Shown here: one piece after another, positions 20,932-31,889 of the stretch | How the letters are laid out: every line of letters starts with the position of its first letter | How positions within the stretch are numbered: position 1 is the stretch's first letter | Source: Hippopus hippopus | Taxonomy: Eukaryota > Mollusca > Bivalvia > Cardiida > Cardiidae | Assembly (NCBI GenBank): GCA_946811185.2 | Contig: OX328099.1 | Location: forward strand, 67,708,714-67,772,713 | Direction of reading: 5' to 3' | DNA length: 64,000 bases | Notes under the pieces: model-generated | The model's input: the letters and a program-made list of their open reading frames with translations, nothing else | Databases searched by the model: none | Told to the model about the DNA's origin: nothing | Made by a program: the position numbers and the translations under genes

Positions 20932-22258
20932 CGTGGGGTGATCAGAAAGAACGCGAACCACCCGATTATTTCAAAAACTACTTTACTTAAGATAACAAAA
21001 ATTTGCACAGATGAACATTAATTACCTGGTTACTTACTCAAGCGTTTAAATGACGTCATAGGCAAATAAGAAAAGAGTGACGTCATTTCAATGACATCAC
21101 ATACTGCGTTAGCGGTTCACAATGTCGGATGACGTTTTATTTGAGCAGAGAGTAATTATAAAGTTTTACGTTAAACTCGGAAAGTCTTCATCGGAAATTA
21201 AGGCCTATTTAGATAAAGTTTATGGGGACTCAGCACTTAAGAAAACCAGTATTTGTAAATGGATTGGACGATTTAGAGAAGGACGCGAAACCGTTGAAAA
21301 TGACCCTAAATCTGGCCGTCCATCAACATCAGTAACGGACAAAACTATCGCGGATGTGCAGCAGCATGTAAAGCAAGATCGTCGAGTTACTGTCAGGGAA
21401 ATAGCCGACACATTTAGCATTTCCTATGGAAGTGCACAGGAGATTTTAACTGACAAACTTGGAATGTCGCGTGTTTGTGCAAGGTGGGTGCCTCGGCTAC
21501 TGACGCCCGAGCAAATGGGGGTTAGGGTCGAAATTTGTTCTGAAATTTTAGAACGCATTAGGAAAGAAGGATCAAACTTTACTGATCGTATTGTGACATG
21601 CGATGAAACATGGGTACACTTTTACGAGCCCGAATCTAAACAACAAAGCAGTGTATGGAAACATCCAACATCGCCGTCCCCTGTTAAAGCCAAACTTTCT
21701 AAGTCTGTTGGTAAAGTTATGTGCATCATGTTTTTCTCTTCTCAACGATTTCTTCTAAATCATGTTGTACCTATACATACTACAGTCAATGCTGAGTATT
21801 ATGCCAGCATTATTCGAATGAATTTAATACAGGCCATCCGAAAAAAACAGCCAGAACTTCTATGGAGAGGCGTCATTTTACATCAAGATAATGCTCCCAC
21901 TCACAAAGCCAAACTTGTACAGGAAGTTTTGAAAAAACTAAACATAGAAACATTAGACCATCCTGCCTATAGTCCAGACCTGGCCCCATGTGACTTTTGG
22001 CTATTTCCTGTTTTGAAAGATTCTCTACGTGGCACGCGCTACGAGAGCAGAGAGGAGCTAACCCATGCCATGACCGGGTCGTTGAGAGTGATGTCACGTG
22101 ACGGGCTCGCGCACGTGTTTCGCGCATGGGAATCAAGAATGAATAAGTGCATAGAACACAAAGGAGGTTACTTTGAAAAACAGTAAACATTCCAAGTTGA
22201 TTTTTATAACAATATTCCGATAAAGGCACTGGTCCGCGTTCTTTCTGATCACCCCTCG
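20932..22258 (+). mobile_element. Apparently complete mariner transposon
   Basis: The terminal inverted repeats are 28 bp with two mismatches (GGGGTGATCAGAAAGAACGC at both ends), flanked by the expected TA duplication (20930-20931 and 22259-22260). The total of 1,327 bp is normal for mariner. The single ORF is uninterrupted. Near-identical ends and an intact gene suggest recent arrival, possibly by horizontal transfer as is known for mariners; that last step is inference. Confidence 0.92.
21122..22186 (+). CDS. mariner transposase (DD34D)
   Basis: 354 residues, the usual mariner length. Catalyses cut-and-paste transposition: binds the element's inverted repeats through an N-terminal helix-turn-helix region (about residues 1-115, including SICKWIGRFREGR and DPKSGRPS) and cuts with a DDD triad. 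The triad is visible as TCDETWVH (D161), ILHQDNAPTH (D256) and PCDFWLFP (D291), with 34 residues between the last two, the mariner signature. YSPDLAPCDFW is the family motif; WVPR at 122-125 replaces the more usual WVPHEL. The start ATG follows about 190 bp of 5' leader and is the first in frame; the stop lies 72 bp before the right end of the element. All key residues are intact, so the enzyme could be active. Confidence 0.95.
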   Translation: MSDDVLFEQRVIIKFYVKLGKSSSEIKAYLDKVYGDSALKKTSICKWIGRFREGRETVENDPKSGRPSTSVTDKTIADVQQHVKQDRRVTVREIADTFSISYGSAQEILTDKLGMSRVCARWVPRLLTPEQMGVRVEICSEILERIRKEGSNFTDRIVTCDETWVHFYEPESKQQSSVWKHPTSPSPVKAKLSKSVGKVMCIMFFSSQRFLLNHVVPIHTTVNAEYYASIIRMNLIQAIRKKQPELLWRGVILHQDNAPTHKAKLVQEVLKKLNIETLDHPAYSPDLAPCDFWLFPVLKDSLRGTRYESREELTHAMTGSLRVMSRDGLAHVFRAWESRMNKCIEHKGGYFEKQ

Positions 22259-22439
22259 TACTTTCTCTTATTCTCCATATTTTTTCTAACTCTGAAAGCA
22301 ACACAACTTTTGATTGGCTAAACCATTTGGTTTAGCCAATCAGAAGTTATGTTACTTTCAAATTTATAAAATCTAAGAGAATAAGACAAAGAATGCTCTT
22401 ATGAATGGTCAGTGAATATGGACCCCAATGACAAAGGAA

Positions 22440-22668
22440 ATAACTCTTTACCAAACGACATAATTTTAGACTTGTCTGAATTGGAAGCATTTGCAGACGA
22501 CAAAATTAATGTGACTCAAAAATTAAAATTTGTTTCAGGAAGGTTAGAAAACATTGTGGAAAAAGGAGAAAATGCTGGTTACCAGCATTTTCTCCTTTTC
22601 CCACAATGTTTTCAGAAGGCTTCTTTCTCAGGGTCGTGAAAACCCAGGATTGTTTGGTAAGGGGATAA
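22440..22668 (-). mobile_element. PBM1 copy
   Basis: Borders read ATAA on both sides. Hairpin near perfect. A arm has TCGTGAAAACCCAGGA as in 27403-27631. Confidence 0.88.
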
Positions 22669-22677
22669 ACAGTATGC

Positions 22678-22855
22678 AACCCTTTACCATATAATCCCAT
22701 GTTTTATTGACTGTATGAAAGACGGGCTTTGAAAACATTGTGAGAAAAAGGAAAAATGCTTGTTACCAGCATTTTCTCCACAATACTTTCTACTTAACTG
22801 AAGATATATTTCACCATTCAAGCTCCATTTTGTTGTCTTCAAGGGCTTTTAGCAG
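22678..22855 (+). mobile_element. PBM1 copy, hairpin and B arm damaged
   Basis: The right hairpin arm goes from TTTTCTCC straight to ACAATACTTTC, so part of it is deleted. Confidence 0.7.
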
Positions 22856-22898
22856 AAATGAGTCATGATTGTGAAATCTGAAAGCTCTTCAAAATAAA

Positions 22899-23162
22899 TG
22901 AGGCATGCTCTGAGAAAAGGGGAGTAAATGCATCTTTGATGCATTATACCAAACAAATTATTTTATCACTATGAATCCATAATATTGATTTTGCCTCACA
23001 ACAGGCTGATTCAAGAGGTTGAGCAGTTCTTTGACACGCTGAAAAATTTACAAATAGTAAAAATTACTAACCCATGTCAGCCTGGGTGGATTGCACAGAC
23101 CTACATTAGTTGATACCTTTTGCAGATGAAATATAGCCCCTTTTCACGCAGCATGGCTCAAA
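22899..23162. mobile_element. P3 element
   Basis: GCATGCTCTGAGAAAAGGGG at the left, inverted CCCCTTTTCACGCAGCATGG at the right. Confidence 0.65.
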
Positions 23163-23299
23163 TAAAATTTCTATCTGAACTGATTTAAAAATTTTACCTT
23201 TTTAGATGATGAATAGCACACATCATTAAACAAGAGGGCCTGATGGCCCTGGATCGCTCACCTGAGTCAATAGGCAAAATTTCACTCCAAGGTCATGAT

Positions 23300-24560
23300 T
23301 GAAACTCTGAACAATTGTCAGGTCAACTGAGCTTAAAATGTAGCCTCTAAAGCGCTCTCAAGGAATTTCCATTAGTTGACCTTGTGACCTAGTTTATGAC
23401 CCCATGTGACCCAATTTTGATCTCATCCAAGATTTTATCAAGACAAACATGCTGACCAATTTTCGGGTCAATTGACCAAGATTTTTTGCCTCTAGAGCCT
23501 ATATGGAATTTCTGTAAGTTGACCTAGTGACCTAGTTTATGACTCTAGGTAACCCAATTTTGAACTCATCCTAGATTTTATCAAGACAAACATTCTCAGC
23601 AATTTTCAAGTCAATTGAGCAATAAATGTGGCCTCCAGAGTGCTCACAAGAGTTTTCTTTAATTTGACCAAGTGACCTAGTTTATGAACCCACATGACCC
23701 CATGTAGAACTCATCATAAAGTCTATCAAGACAAACATTCTGAACAATTTAGCAATAGATGTGGCCTCTAGAGTGCCCAAATAAATTTCTTTAATTTGAC
23801 CTACTGACCTAGTTTATAACTCAATTTCAATCTCATTCGATATTTCATCAAGACAAACATTGTGATCAATTTTCATGTCAATTGAGCATGAAATGAGGCC
23901 TCCAGAGTGTCCGCAAAGTATTTCTTTAATTTGGTCTTGTGACCTATATTATGACTCCAGGTGACCCAATTCTAAACTCATCCTAGATTTCATCAAGACA
24001 AACATTTCAACCAATGTTCAAACCAACTGAACAATAAATGTGGCCTCTAGAGTGCCCACACAGTATTTCTTTAATTTGACCTTGTGACCTAGTTTATGAC
24101 CCAAGGTGACCTAAATTCAGACTCATGTGAAATTTTATCAGGACAAACATTCTGAATAACTTTAAAGTCAATTTAGCAACGAATGTGGCCTCTAGAGTGC
24201 CAACAATATATTTCCTTAACATGACCTAGTGGCCTAGTTTATGACCCCAGGTGACCCAAATTCAAACTCATCCAAGATTTCATCGAGACAAATATTCTGA
24301 CCAATTTTCAAGTCAACTGAGTTGAAAAATATGGCCTCTAGAGTGCCCACAAGGTATTTCTTTAATTTGACCTAGTGACCTTGATTGAGACCCAAAGTGA
24401 CCGAAATTCACAGTCATCACAGATTTCATCAAGAAAAACATTCTGACCACATTTCAGGTCAAATGAGCAAGAAATGTGACCTCTAGAGTGCCCACAAGGT
24501 ATTTCTTTAATTTGATCTAGTGACCTAGTTTATGATCACAGGTGACCCATTTTTGAAACT
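23300..24560 (+). repeat. Tandem array, about 145-bp unit, about 8 copies
   Basis: The anchor TCAAGACAAACAT or a variant recurs at 23438, 23581, 23726, 23848, 23993, 24138, 24283 and 24429. Spacing is 143-146 bp except one 122-bp step. Confidence 0.85.
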
Positions 24561-24594
24561 CATTGAACATGTTGTGCTCCGGTGGGCTAACAAA

Positions 24595-25990
24595 CTTAGT
24601 ACAGGTCCACTAGGAGATAATACGTACCAAATATCAAAGCTCTACGCCTTCCAGTTTTAAAGAAGAAGAATTTTAAAGTTGTCCTTCTTTGTTCCTATGT
24701 TCGAAATTGTGACCCCCGGGGCAGGGCCAGTTTTCACCCCAGGGGGTTTATTTGAACAGACTTGGTAGAAGTCTACTAGGAGATACTACATGCCAAATAT
24801 CAAAGCTCTACACCTTTCAGTTTCAGAGAAGAAGAATTTTAAAGTTTTCCTTCTTTGTTCCTGTGTTCAAACTTGTGACCCCCGAGGCATAGACAGTTTT
24901 GTTTCCAGGCGCATCATATGAACAGACTTTGTAGAGGTCCATTAGGAGATACTACATTCCAAATATAAAAGCTCTACGCCTTCCACTTTCAGAGAAGAAG
25001 AATTTTAAAGTTTTCCGTCTTTGTTCCTATGTTCGAACTTGTGACCCCCGGGGCGGGGCTAGTTTTGACCCCAGAGGCATCATATGAACAAACTTGGTAA
25101 AGGTCCATGAATAGATACTACATACCAAATATCAAAGCTCTACGCCTTCCACTTTCAGAGAAGAAGAATTTTAAAGTTTTCCGTCTTTGTTCCTATGTTC
25201 AAACTTGTGACCCCTGGGGTGGGGCTAGTTTTGACCCCAGGGGCATCATATGAACAAACTTGGTAGAAATCCATGTGGAGATACTACATACCAAATATCA
25301 AAGCTCTATGCCTTCCATTTTCAGACAAGAAGAATTTTAAAATTTCCTTCTTTGCTCCTATGTTCGAAATTGTGACCCCCAGGGCGGGGCCAGTTTTGAC
25401 CCCAGCAGGTTTATTTGAACGAACTTGGTAGAGGTCCACTAGGAGATGCTACATACGAAATATCAAAGCTCTACGCCTTCCAGTTTCAGAGAAGAAGAAT
25501 TTTAAAGTTTTCCTTCTTTGTTCCTATGTTTGAAATTGTGACCCCCAGGGCGGGGCTGGTTTTGACCCCAGGGGCATCATATGAACAAACTTGGTAAAGG
25601 TCTATGAGGAGATACTACATACCAAATATCAGAGCTCTACGCCTTCCAGTTTCAGAGAAGAAGAATTTTAAAGTTTTCTTCGAAATTGTGACCCCCAGGG
25701 CGGGGCCAGTTTTGACCCCAGTTGCTTTATTTGAACAAACTTGGTAGAGGTCCACTAGGAGATGCTACATACAAAATATCAAAGCTCTATGCCTTCCAGT
25801 TTCACAGAAGAAGAATTTTAAAGTTTTCCTTCTTTGTTCCTACGTTTGAACTTGTGATCCCCGAGGCGGGGCCAGTTTTGACCCCAGGGGCATCATATGA
25901 ACAAAACTGATTGAGGTCCACTAGGAGATGCTACATACCAAATATCAAAGCTCTACGCCTTCTAGTTTCAGAGAAGAAGATTTTCAAAGA
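24595..25990 (+). repeat. Tandem array, about 166-bp unit, about 9 copies
   Basis: The anchor GAAGAAGAATTTTAAA recurs at about 24661, 24828, 24994, 25160, 25326, 25490, 25656 and 25806, with a last variant at 25973. One unit is shortened to about 150 bp by deletion near 25680. Confidence 0.85.
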
Positions 25991-26239
25991 TTTTGCATTT
26001 TTTTCCTTTTTGTTGCCATGGCAACCAGAGTTAAGGGTGGAATTCAATTCTTTGAACAACTTTGGTAGAGCTTCACCCAAGGAACATCCCTGCCAAGTTT
26101 CACCAAGATTGGCCCAGTGGTTTAGGAGAAGAAGATGTTTAAAGAAATTGTTGATGGACGATGGACGCCGGACACAGGGCAATCACAATAGCTCACCTTG
26201 AGCACGTTGTGCTCAGGTGAGCTAAAAAGAAATAAAAGT

Positions 26240-26457
26240 ATTACCCTTTATGACACAATCCTGAAAATAAATGACCCCAACTAAGACTGCTACTGAAACC
26301 AGTGCATGAATAGCAGCATTTTCTCCTTTTCACACATTGTTTTCTACTCTTTCAATGACAAATCCTGTCAGCTGAGCTACATATAACTTGTAGTTTGCAA
26401 ATGCTTTCAATTTGGAACTGGAAAAGTCCTGATTATACTTGTTTGGCAAAGAGGTAA
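26240..26457 (+). mobile_element. PBM1 copy, left hairpin arm lost
   Basis: A arm diverged; only the right half of the palindrome (CAGCATTTTCTCC onward) is recognisable. Confidence 0.7.
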
Positions 26458-26600
26458 TGTAAAAAGAATAACATGTTGAAAAAGAGGACACTGCATATTA
26501 CTGGAAACTTTTTAACCTAAATGAAACTTTCATAGAGTTCCACTTGAGCAGTTGCATAACAAAGTTACAATTAAAGACTAAGTTTGTTAAAATGAGCTTC

Positions 26601-26732
26601 ACTGTTTTCTACACAATCCCAAGTTTTGACGACCTTGAAGAAGAAACCTTTTGAAAACATAGTGGGAACAGGAGAAAATGCTGGTAACCAGCATTTTCTC
26701 CTTTTCCCACAATGTTTTTAACCCTATCGAAG
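26601..26732 (+). mobile_element. PBM1 A arm plus hairpin, joined to a B-first copy
   Basis: Runs through CCCACAATGTTTTTAACCC and then abuts the B arm of the next copy in opposite orientation. Confidence 0.78.
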
Positions 26733-26951
26733 TCAAAATTGAAAGCAATTGCAGATGACGCATAAAATATCCCTCAAATGATAGGATCTGTCTTTGCAGT
26801 GGCAAAAAAAAAATGTGGGAAAAGCAGGAAATGCTGGTAACCAGTATGGAGAAAATTCTGGTTACCAGCATTTTTTCCTTTTTCGACAATGTCTTCAAAA
26901 TCTTCCTCCTCTGAATTGTTAGAACTTAGGATGATGTGGTAAAGAATAAAT
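26733..26951 (-). mobile_element. PBM1 copy with duplicated centre
   Basis: The centre occurs twice: GCTGGTAACCAGTATGG and, 26 bp on, TTCTGGTTACCAGC. The two carry opposite central bases. Confidence 0.8.
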
Positions 26952-26954
26952 ATG

Positions 26955-27400
26955 GAAGACATATCAGGTTATTAATTGCCTTATCTATTTCATCCAGCAT
27001 TTCTATAGAAACTTCATTCTAATTGTGTTAATTAGTAACATGCAACTAGATTTTCTCAAAGCATGTGATAGGAAAAAATCACCATTAAAAACTGATGATT
27101 TACATTACTGCTTGACATTTAGATGGCTTTTAGAACTAAGATATTGAGAGAAAAGAAATGAGTAAAATGGAAAATGTTATCCAACCAGTAGTATTTAGAA
27201 ATAAATTATGAATTATCACTTGTTTTAAAATTCTCTTTTTTCTCTTATCATTACTAAAATGTTCAATGACCCAGTTTGAAATTAAATAGAGAACATAATG
27301 CTAAAAGATGCAATCAACCAAAACTTCATAGACAAACTCTTGATCAACAAACATACTGACAGTAATTTTCAAACTATTTTTCCCCAAACATCAATTTCCC
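26955..27400. other. Gene-free stretch
   Basis: AT-rich; nothing recognised. Confidence 0.4.
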
Positions 27401-27402
27401 TC

Positions 27403-27631
27403 TTAACTCTTTACCAAATGACAAAATTCTAGACTTGTCCAAATTGGAAGCACTTGCAGACGACAAAATAAATGGGACTCAAAAATTGAAATTTGTTTTG
27501 GGAAGGGTAGAAAACATTGTGGGAAAATGAGAAAATGCTGGTTACCAGCATTTTCTCTTTTTCCCACAATGTTTTTAAAAGGCTTCTTTCTCAGGGTCGT
27601 GAAAACCCAGGACTGTTTGGGAAAGGGTTAA
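27403..27631 (-). mobile_element. PBM1 copy
   Basis: Full length. Right TTAA (27628) also starts a B-arm fragment running to about 27710. Confidence 0.9.
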
Positions 27632-27710
27632 CTCTTTACCACAATAAATTCTAGACTCAACCAGATTGAACATGTGAAAGCATTTACAGAACACAAAACA
27701 CTGCAACAAT
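27628..27710 (-). mobile_element. PBM1 B-arm fragment
   Basis: TTAACTCTTTACCACAATAA then GTGAAAGCATTTACAGA; no hairpin follows. Confidence 0.6.
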
Positions 27711-27714
27711 TATG

Positions 27715-28175
27715 TTTGTATTTCCCATCCGTGTATCTACCAGTATGATGAATTGTATACCTGCAAACAATATTACTAGAAAACCTATGCAAAGAAATGA
27801 TCTAGAATCTACTGCTACATTCATATTTGGTCAAAATTTCAACTAGACAGCGATTACTTTGAAAATTGCCCACTGATCCCTCCTTTGCTGGATCCACTGG
27901 TGACTTAGTCACTGACCTTTGGCACTATTTACAAGCACATCATAAAGAAACACTTAGTGCAGAAGGGTTTCAGAAGCATCTTCAGCATGTGCAAATCATC
28001 TAAACTATGTACAACAAGTAAGCTTTTGGCATTTTGACGCCATGTTAATTGACAGGCATGGATGCCCACCATTGATTTACTGCTACTGGCACTTCAGTTG
28101 ATTAATCCAGTGCCTAAAATGTCCAATTGAAACTTTTCTTTTATTCAAAATTATTTGACTTTTTGGCAGACACCA
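27715..28175. other. Gene-free stretch
   Basis: No repeat partner or coding signal seen. Confidence 0.35.
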
Positions 28176-28178
28176 ACA

Positions 28179-28407
28179 TTAACCCTTTACCAAACAATCC
28201 CTGGTTTTCAGGGCCCTGAAAAAGAAGCCTTTTGAAAACATCATGATAAAAGGAGAAAATGCTGGTAACCAGCATTTTCTCCTTTTCCCACAATGTTTTC
28301 TACCCTCCCAGAACAAATTTCAATTTTTGAGTCACATTAATTTTTGTCGTCTGCAAATGCTTTCAATTTGGACCAGTCTAAAATGTTGTCGTTTGGTAAA
28401 GAGTTAA
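28179..28407 (+). mobile_element. PBM1 copy
   Basis: Full length with both TTAA borders; A arm has CAGGGCCCTGAAAAAGAAG. Confidence 0.9.
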
Positions 28408-28874
28408 AAGATGTAGTTCATGCAGCTTGATCTTGAACCCATACTGTCTGTTACTTTACACAATATCAGTGAAGAAGAGCAATGAAGAAATGGCAGTGTA
28501 CATACATAAATAGAAAGTTGCAACAATTTAATAATTGAAACAACTTTAAGTTACACTATAACTGCTTAAACCATGGCCAAATATCTCACAGTATTTACAC
28601 ATATAGGCTTATAGCCCTTTTTAACACTACTGTGGTGCACCCATGGGTGCCGGAGTTAATACTTCAACAGAACTGCTTTCCGGCCATCATATGATACAAG
28701 GGAATCATTATTTGTGGAAGTTACAGGGCTAGGCATTGATACTATGTCTAGAAATGTAGAACTTGTATCACGTGCAGGGATAATAATTGTCTAATCTTCA
28801 GACAATGGGAGATCGGCGATGTCCAACAGAACCGGCACTTTAAATTGAGACTCAGTATGCGGAGATTTGATTAC

Positions 28875-28994
28875 CTGCAGATCAATCAGTAAAGAATTTG
28901 AATGTTTCATGCCGATAGTAAAAAGGCTGAGCTGACCTTTATCGTCTGCAGCCCTTTTAACAAACTTTTTGTAATTTTTCCCGGTTCTTGACAT
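28875..28994 (-). CDS. Candidate first coding exon, product unknown
   Basis: ATG at 28994 in a favourable context (AACATGT) opens a frame of exactly 40 codons ending at a plausible donor, CTGCAG|GTAATC. The peptide starts MSRTGKNYKKFVKRAADDKG and is basic, then serine- and leucine-containing (LSLFTIGMKHSNSLLIDLQ). The unspliced frame would run to 28791. I do not recognise a family. Support is circumstantial: the 28.7-30.0 kb stretch has few repeats and more CpG than its surroundings. No second exon is identified. Confidence 0.3.
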
Positions 28995-28995
28995 G

Positions 28996-29570
28996 TTTTA
29001 CTTGGATACAGCGTGCTTGTTTTTTTTTTTTCAAATAGGTTTACTGCAACCGAGTAAGAATATGTGTGAAATTAAGAAAACTTCTTTTGTCATCTGTAAG
29101 TTTTTATAAAAGACAAACATTTATATAACATGTCAAAGGATTTAATATTGAATGATAGAGAAATAACAACAGTGTCAAGTCTACGTGCGGCGTTATAATG
29201 CACGAAAAATAACTCGGTTTGGCTAAGGTTGCCTCCATTAAACAAACCATATGGCGCCAAGAAATCACAACATTTCGGCCGTACTGCACCGCAGTCAGCT
29301 GAGCCATTTCGGTACAAATCAATAGAAAGCTTGCTTTCGGTTTCATTCGCTGCTAAATAACAAAAGTTTTATGTCTGATCATGTAAAACAGCTTTCGAGA
29401 TATTGGTATTTTAACTTATTGGGAATTTCAGCATCATATTATGGGAAATTCTTTCTCCAAAATTGGGAAAAAAAAGATGCTTTTTGCAAATGGGAAGTCA
29501 CCGAATATCAGCCTCTATTATAGAAGGCAAAAATTAAGCCCTGGTATGGATTTCCCCCATTGATAGTTAA
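28996..29570 (-). other. Repeat-poor, CpG-containing stretch upstream of the candidate exon
   Basis: Contains GGCGCCAAG, TTTCGGCCGTACTG and other CpG-bearing words rare elsewhere here. It could be the 5' region of a minus-strand gene. The overlapping frames at 29090-29346 have no recognisable domain. Confidence 0.25.
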
Positions 29571-29574
29571 CAAT

Positions 29575-29700
29575 TAGATCTAGTCCAAGTTTGAAGTAAA
29601 TACAATTGTAATGACAGATATCATGATATGTCAAAGATATCATGATATGTCAAAGTGTTTGCCACTCGTCAAAACTCGGCCGAACCACATGATCTTATAC
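29575..29700 (+). mobile_element. HLE5 fragment
   Basis: CTAGTCCAAGTTTGAAGTAA and TGTCAAAGTGTTTGCCA match other HLE5 copies. A short ATCATGATATGTCAAAG unit is doubled (29622-29656). Confidence 0.5.
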
Positions 29701-30084
29701 ATGGCGCGCCACAGTCAGTCGTTTAGCAACGACATAAACAACTTCGATGAAGTTATTCACATCTGTCTATCTGTCGGTGAAAACTTCAATCGGGATTGAT
29801 AAACCACGTTAAAAATGAATGTACGAACTGTTTGTCAACTGAAATATAGTTAGAAAGATTTCAATAGAAAATTGAAACTCAAGTTTTCTTTTTTAAGAGG
29901 AGCCTTACAATTTTCAGAACGGTAAACCAGCGTATTTCCGGGTGTAAAATGTACCGATCTGGTGCATATCAATCCACCAGATACAGCCGAGGGATTTGAT
30001 GGCTCCCATCACTCGAGGTATGCCAAATGAGTGTTTGCATGACTAGAAGAGGCAGACAACTCGAGGACTAATACAATACCTTAA

Positions 30085-30528
30085 TTTTTTCTTCAAAGCT
30101 ATAGAACAAATTTTATTTACAAATTTATGCTGCAATTAGATAATGACCTTTTCCTTTTCTCTTTGCCACTAAAAAAGCAGCCATTTCAAATTCTAAATCG
30201 GTTGAATTGCTGGACTTTCAAAATCTTTAAGTTCCCTAGATCTGCTTTGTACAAGAATGTTCCTAGAGTCATTAGTTACAAATTTGCGTCATAAATTTTT
30301 ACTATTTTCCAATATGCAGAAAAAACAAAACAGGGAAATGTGGAGTTACAGAAATCCCTAGCTTGAAAATTAATTCCATCTTCTGGGAGCATAAATCATT
30401 CATTTATTGTGCATTTGATTACTGAAGCACTGAAAGTTTTCATCCATTGTGGGATGGATGATGGGTCCGTTGCCAGAGTGATTATGTGCAAAATTACAGT
30501 TGACTGATGTTTATCTTTCCCTTTTTTT
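30085..30528. other. Gene-free stretch
   Basis: AT-rich; a possible short noncoding exon with acceptor TTTTCAG and donor GAGGTATG lies just before it (about 29919-30017) but has no frame open throughout. Confidence 0.3.
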
Positions 30529-30530
30529 GT

Positions 30531-30748
30531 TTAGCCCTTTACCGCACAATTTTGACTCGGGATGGAAGCCTTTTAAAAAACATTGTGGGAAAAGGAGAAA
30601 ATGCTGGTAACCAGCATTTTCTCCTCTTCCCACAATGTTTTCTACCCTATCAAAGAAAAATTGCACCATTTCAGCCACAATGAAATTGTCGTCCACAAAT
30701 GTTTCAATTTGGACAAGGCTAAAATTCTTTCGTCTAATACAGGGTTAA
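30531..30748 (+). mobile_element. PBM1 copy, first of a three-copy chain
   Basis: Left border TTAG, right TTAA shared. Confidence 0.88.
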
Positions 30749-30943
30749 CCCTTAACCACACTACCCAGACGTTTAACGCCCAGGAAGAATGCTTTTGAAA
30801 ACATAATGGGAAAAGGAGAAAATGCTCACAAATTTTTCTGGCCTGTGAAAGACAAATTTCGAATTTTTCATAACATTTGATTTGTTGTCTGAAATGTTTT
30901 CAGTTTGGACAAAGGTAAAATTTTGTCATCTGGTAAAGATTAA
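30745..30943 (+). mobile_element. PBM1 copy without right hairpin arm
   Basis: After GGAGAAAATGCT the sequence passes almost directly to the B arm; the second half of the palindrome is missing. Confidence 0.82.
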
Positions 30944-31176
30944 ACCCTTTACTAGACCACAAAATTTTATTATCTTGTTCATACTGAAAGCGGCTGCAGA
31001 TGACAAACTACCATTAATGTTTCTAAAATGATAGGATTTGTCTTTTAAAATGCAAAAAAACATTGTGGAAACAGGAGAAAATGCTGGTTACCAGCATTTT
31101 CTCCTTTTTCCACAAAGTTTTATAAAGCCTTCTTTTCAGGATCGTTCAAGCTTCAGATTTCTTGGTGCAGAGTTAA
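30940..31176 (-). mobile_element. PBM1 copy, end of chain
   Basis: Full hairpin; right border GCAGAGTTAA. Confidence 0.85.
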
Positions 31177-31179
31177 TTT

Positions 31180-31885
31180 CAATATGGATTCTATTCTGCA
31201 AATTTTTTTTCAAAGCATGGAGGAAGATGTAGGTATATGCAGTTTACTTGCAGCAAAGTGGTACTGAACATTGCAGACTCAAGATGAGACTGCAGAATCC
31301 ATACAGTCTAATCTTGATCCACAATGTTTGGAAAAGCTATTCAAGTTAAGCACTTGAGGAGTTAAAACTTAAGCTTATAGATTGATATAAGGTTTATATA
31401 TACTTCCTACAAATTTATGACGTCTCGAAATAAAGATGAGATATTGCAAATGCTGGAGAGTGCACATTATGCAAATCTGCAAACTTCAAACATCATGATC
31501 ACATGCTACTGTCTAGTAAAATCCTAGTATTTCATGCTTTTTGGTACTTTATCGAGAAATTATGGCAGATAATGGTTTGATGTTTCATGGTTACGACCAG
31601 TGAAAACTACTGATTTCGTATTTTCTAACTCTTCAGTTGAAGGCGGAAACAGTAGTTCCCACGCAGAAGTTACCTAGGTAAACAGCACGCGCAATTCCAA
31701 CCAGATGGAAATATGACGTAATTTATGTGCACTTACATTTCTTGGGCTTTACATAATATTATAATACCTTGTTATGTGGAGGGGGTATGCCATAGGAAAT
31801 TACTGAAAATAACAGTACTGTACTGGATTTTGACAAAAGTTCCCACAAAAAAGGGGCTAGAAGCATGAAATAAATATAAAATTTG
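31180..31885. other. Gene-free stretch
   Basis: AT-rich; P2-like palindrome near 31270-31330 (GACTGCAGAATCCATACAGT). No coding frame. Confidence 0.4.
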
Positions 31886-31889
31886 TCTT

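Larger units (their letters stand above)
20899..22425. mobile_element. Foldback element (P6) split by mariner
   Basis: CCTGTATCCACCAACC at the left and AATGGTCAGTGAATATGGAC at the right are inverted. The core has GATTGGCTAAACC and its complement near 22310-22340. A near relative lies at 50311-50485 and a half copy at 56410-56480. Confidence 0.6.
23229..26224 (+). mobile_element. HLE2 element, 3.0 kb, two tandem arrays
   Basis: Complete copy: 5' AACAAGAGGGCCTGATGG, then GCTCACCTGAG. The 3' end has a hairpin, TGAGCAC/GTGCTCA, followed by GGTGAGCTAAAAA. Between them lie about eight 145-bp units and nine 166-bp units, then a unique 3' segment with CAAGATTGGCCCAGTGG. No coding capacity: the open frames at 25415-26201 are readings of the 166-bp repeat. 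Confidence 0.75.

Noticed and set aside
25415..26201. Open frames with shared peptides such as KISKLYAFQFQRRRILKFSF
   Set aside because: They are successive readings of the 166-bp tandem unit and reflect its sequence, not selection for protein.
29919..30017. Possible plus-strand exon with good acceptor and donor
   Set aside because: No reading frame is open throughout; at most a noncoding exon.
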